Of a stretch of DNA of 64,000 bases, positions 62,450-64,000 are shown piece after piece (position 1 is the stretch's first letter; each line of letters opens with the position of its first letter). The translations under genes were made by a program, and so were the position numbers. Source of the stretch: Agromyces atrinae (GTDB taxonomy: Bacteria; Actinomycetota; Actinomycetes; Actinomycetales; Microbacteriaceae). Below the pieces are notes generated by a model, which saw nothing but the letters and a program-made list of their open reading frames with translations, did no database searches and had not been told where the DNA came from. The stretch is from the NCBI RefSeq assembly GCF_013407835.1, contig NZ_JACCBI010000001.1, forward strand, positions 3,410,001 through 3,474,000, read 5' to 3'.

Positions 62450-63315
62450 CCGCGGCCGAGGTCGTGCGCGACACGCAGGCCATCCTCGTCGAGAGCATCT
62501 GGTGGGATGCCGCGACAGATGAACTCGTCTGGGTCGACATCACTGCGGGAACGCTGCATCGGGGTCGTCTCGACGGCGCTCTCGACGGAAGCGATGATCG
62601 CGTCGCGCGACTACCCCCACCGGTGTCGGCCGTGCAGCCGCGCATCGGTGGCGGGTACGTCGCCGCACTTCGTGACCGCGTCGTCACGATCGACGTCGAG
62701 GGCGAGATCGAGTCGACCCTCGCCGTCATCCGTCACGAGCACGCCGGGCTGCGGCTGAACGAAGGAAAAGTCGACCCCCAGGGGCGCTTCGTCGTCGGCT
62801 CGATGAACCTGACGACCGGTGAGCCGGACGGCGCGATCTATTCGATCGAACCCGACGGCGCCTGCCGCGTGATCGCCGGCGGGTTCGGTGTCGCGAACGG
62901 GATGGAGTGGTCCGATGACGGAGCGACGTTCTACGTGACCGACACCTCCGTGAAGACCGTCTATCGTGCGGAGTACGGGCCCGATGGTCAGCTCGGTCAG
63001 CTCGAACCGTTCCTCACCGGGTACGACTCCGACGGCCTCGCCCTCGACACGGAGGGATCATTCTGGAACGGCGTCTACGGAGGCGGCTCGGTCGTGCAGT
63101 GGACTGCTGACGGCGACGTCTCAGAGGAGTACGCACTTCCCGTGCCGAACATCACGTCGGTGGCCTTCGGTGGCTCGGGTTTCGGTTCGCTCTTCATCGG
63201 CTCGGCACGCGAACAGCTCACCGAGGCGGATCTCGTCGCGCATCCGCTTAGCGGAGGCATCTTCCGTCTCGACGTCGGCGCCACGGGTCGACCCCCGAAC
63301 CTCTTCGGCGGCTGA
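62446..63315 (+). CDS. SMP-30/gluconolactonase-like protein
   Basis: A 289-residue six-bladed beta-propeller. Metal-site motifs are NEGKVDPQGRFVVGSM, NGMEWSDDGATFYVTDT and DSDGLALDTEGSFWNG. Enzymes of this group hydrolyse sugar lactones. The ATG overlaps the GH15 stop by four bases. With flanking SDR genes it would complete glucoside, glucose, lactone, gluconate; this order is inference. Confidence 0.9.
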   Translation: MTAAEVVRDTQAILVESIWWDAATDELVWVDITAGTLHRGRLDGALDGSDDRVARLPPPVSAVQPRIGGGYVAALRDRVVTIDVEGEIESTLAVIRHEHAGLRLNEGKVDPQGRFVVGSMNLTTGEPDGAIYSIEPDGACRVIAGGFGVANGMEWSDDGATFYVTDTSVKTVYRAEYGPDGQLGQLEPFLTGYDSDGLALDTEGSFWNGVYGGGSVVQWTADGDVSEEYALPVPNITSVAFGGSGFGSLFIGSAREQLTEADLVAHPLSGGIFRLDVGATGRPPNLFGG

Positions 63316-63357
63316 CAGCGCTCGCCGCACGACATTCGCCCACTGAAAGGACACACC

Positions 63358-64000
63358 ATGGATCTTGGAATCACCGGACGCACGGCCCTCGTCACGGGAG
63401 GCGACTCCGGTATCGGATGGCACACCGCCCGCATCCTGCTGGAGGAGGGCGCCACCGTCGTCATCTCCGACCAGGATGAGAAAGCGCTCGAGAAAGCGGC
63501 CGCGAAGCTCGATGCCCCTGCCGACAAGCTTCACGCCTTCGCCGCCGACATCACGAGCGTCGACTCGGTCGCGGCTCTGCACGCGAGCGTTGCCGAGGCC
63601 GTCGGAGACATCGACATCCTCGTACAGTCGGCCGGAGTGACCGGCGCGCAGGGGCTCTTCCACGAGATCACCGACGAGGGCTGGGTGAAGACCATCGAGA
63701 CCGACCTCATCGGACCGGTGCGTCTGGTGCGCGAGTTCCTGCCGGACCTCCGCCGTGGCGGCTGGGGTCGCCTCGTGTTCCTCGCGTCAGAAGACGCCGT
63801 TCAACCGTATGACGACGAGCTTCCGTACTGCGCCGCGAAAGCCGGCATCCTCGCGCTCTCGAAGGGGCTGTCGCGTTCGTACGCGAAGGAGGGTCTGCTC
63901 GTCAACGCCGTCTCGCCCGCCTTCATCCACACGCCCATGACCGACGCGATGATGGAGAAGCGCGCCGGAGAGCTCGGTACCACGCCGAAGAAGGCGATCG
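63358..64000 (+). CDS. Short-chain dehydrogenase, incomplete at the window end
   Basis: An SDR running off the window, with 214 residues visible. NAD(P) motif TGGDSGIG at 13-20, then the catalytic Ser in LASEDAV and Tyr/Lys in LPYCAAKAG, and the C-terminal region VNAVSPAFIHTPM. It has GAAAGGA before the ATG and lies 42 bases after the SMP-30 gene in the same direction. Sugar or secondary-alcohol oxidation is likely. Confidence 0.87.
   Translation, partial: MDLGITGRTALVTGGDSGIGWHTARILLEEGATVVISDQDEKALEKAAAKLDAPADKLHAFAADITSVDSVAALHASVAEAVGDIDILVQSAGVTGAQGLFHEITDEGWVKTIETDLIGPVRLVREFLPDLRRGGWGRLVFLASEDAVQPYDDELPYCAAKAGILALSKGLSRSYAKEGLLVNAVSPAFIHTPMTDAMMEKRAGELGTTPKKAI

Overview
The window reads as chromosome of a high-GC actinobacterium, most probably of the family Microbacteriaceae. 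This rests on the carD / fused ispD-ispF / cysS / rlmB block, the actinobacterial families DUF4032, DUF3263, DUF3048, DUF3027, DUF2530 and DUF7882, an iron-type DtxR, an XPB-type DNA repair helicase with its partner, and a lone groEL behind two CIRCE elements. The identification is by recognition only; no search was run.

Layout. 0.2-4.3 kb: CarD, isoprenoid, cysteinyl-tRNA and 23S methylation genes. 4.4-11 kb: an alpha-galactoside uptake and hydrolysis operon on the minus strand with a divergent ROK regulator; it lacks an ATPase, which the MsiK/UgpC-like ATPase at 13.4-14.5 kb could supply. 11-20 kb: DUF4032 kinase-like protein, thioredoxin-fold membrane protein, tRNA-Thr(UGU), transporter, nitroreductase, MsrB and three envelope or DNA-binding proteins of unknown role. 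20-25 kb: groEL, an orphan WXG100 protein and a two-component system. 25-35 kb: a reductase / FolP2 / RibD-C operon, the XPB helicase pair, a cold-shock protein overlapping an acidic DUF3027 protein, DUF2530, SerC and DtxR.

35-38 kb is the most interesting part. Two secreted wall hydrolases (NlpC/P60 and CHAP) share an N-terminal module and matching promoters. Between them lies a 165-residue HNH nuclease directly preceded by an apparently unrecognised structured RNA of about 180 nt that ends in a strong intrinsic terminator; the closing helix of the RNA and the terminator stem use the same bases, so they exclude each other. tRNA-Arg(CCU) follows, then an orphan XRE regulator with a palindromic operator.

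39-55 kb is accessory: nitroreductase, small membrane and secreted proteins, a LacI regulator with a DUF1349 protein, FadD, a glycosyltransferase with a divergent TetR, a GH42 beta-galactosidase, stress-type small proteins, and a zinc alcohol dehydrogenase with a divergent TetR and palindromic operator. Two scars (39.84 and 53.24 kb) each join the 3' halves of two formerly divergent genes. Three palindromes at 50.5, 51.4 and 58.5 kb share outer arms but differ in their cores; a fourth at 27.65 kb belongs to another family.

55-64 kb: a copper-export unit (CsoR-type operator, a 49-residue small protein, CopA), a DUF7882-type cluster of small proteins, and an overlapping operon of two short-chain dehydrogenases, a GH15 glucosidase and an SMP-30 lactonase that looks like glucoside hydrolysis and sugar oxidation. 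The last gene runs off the window.
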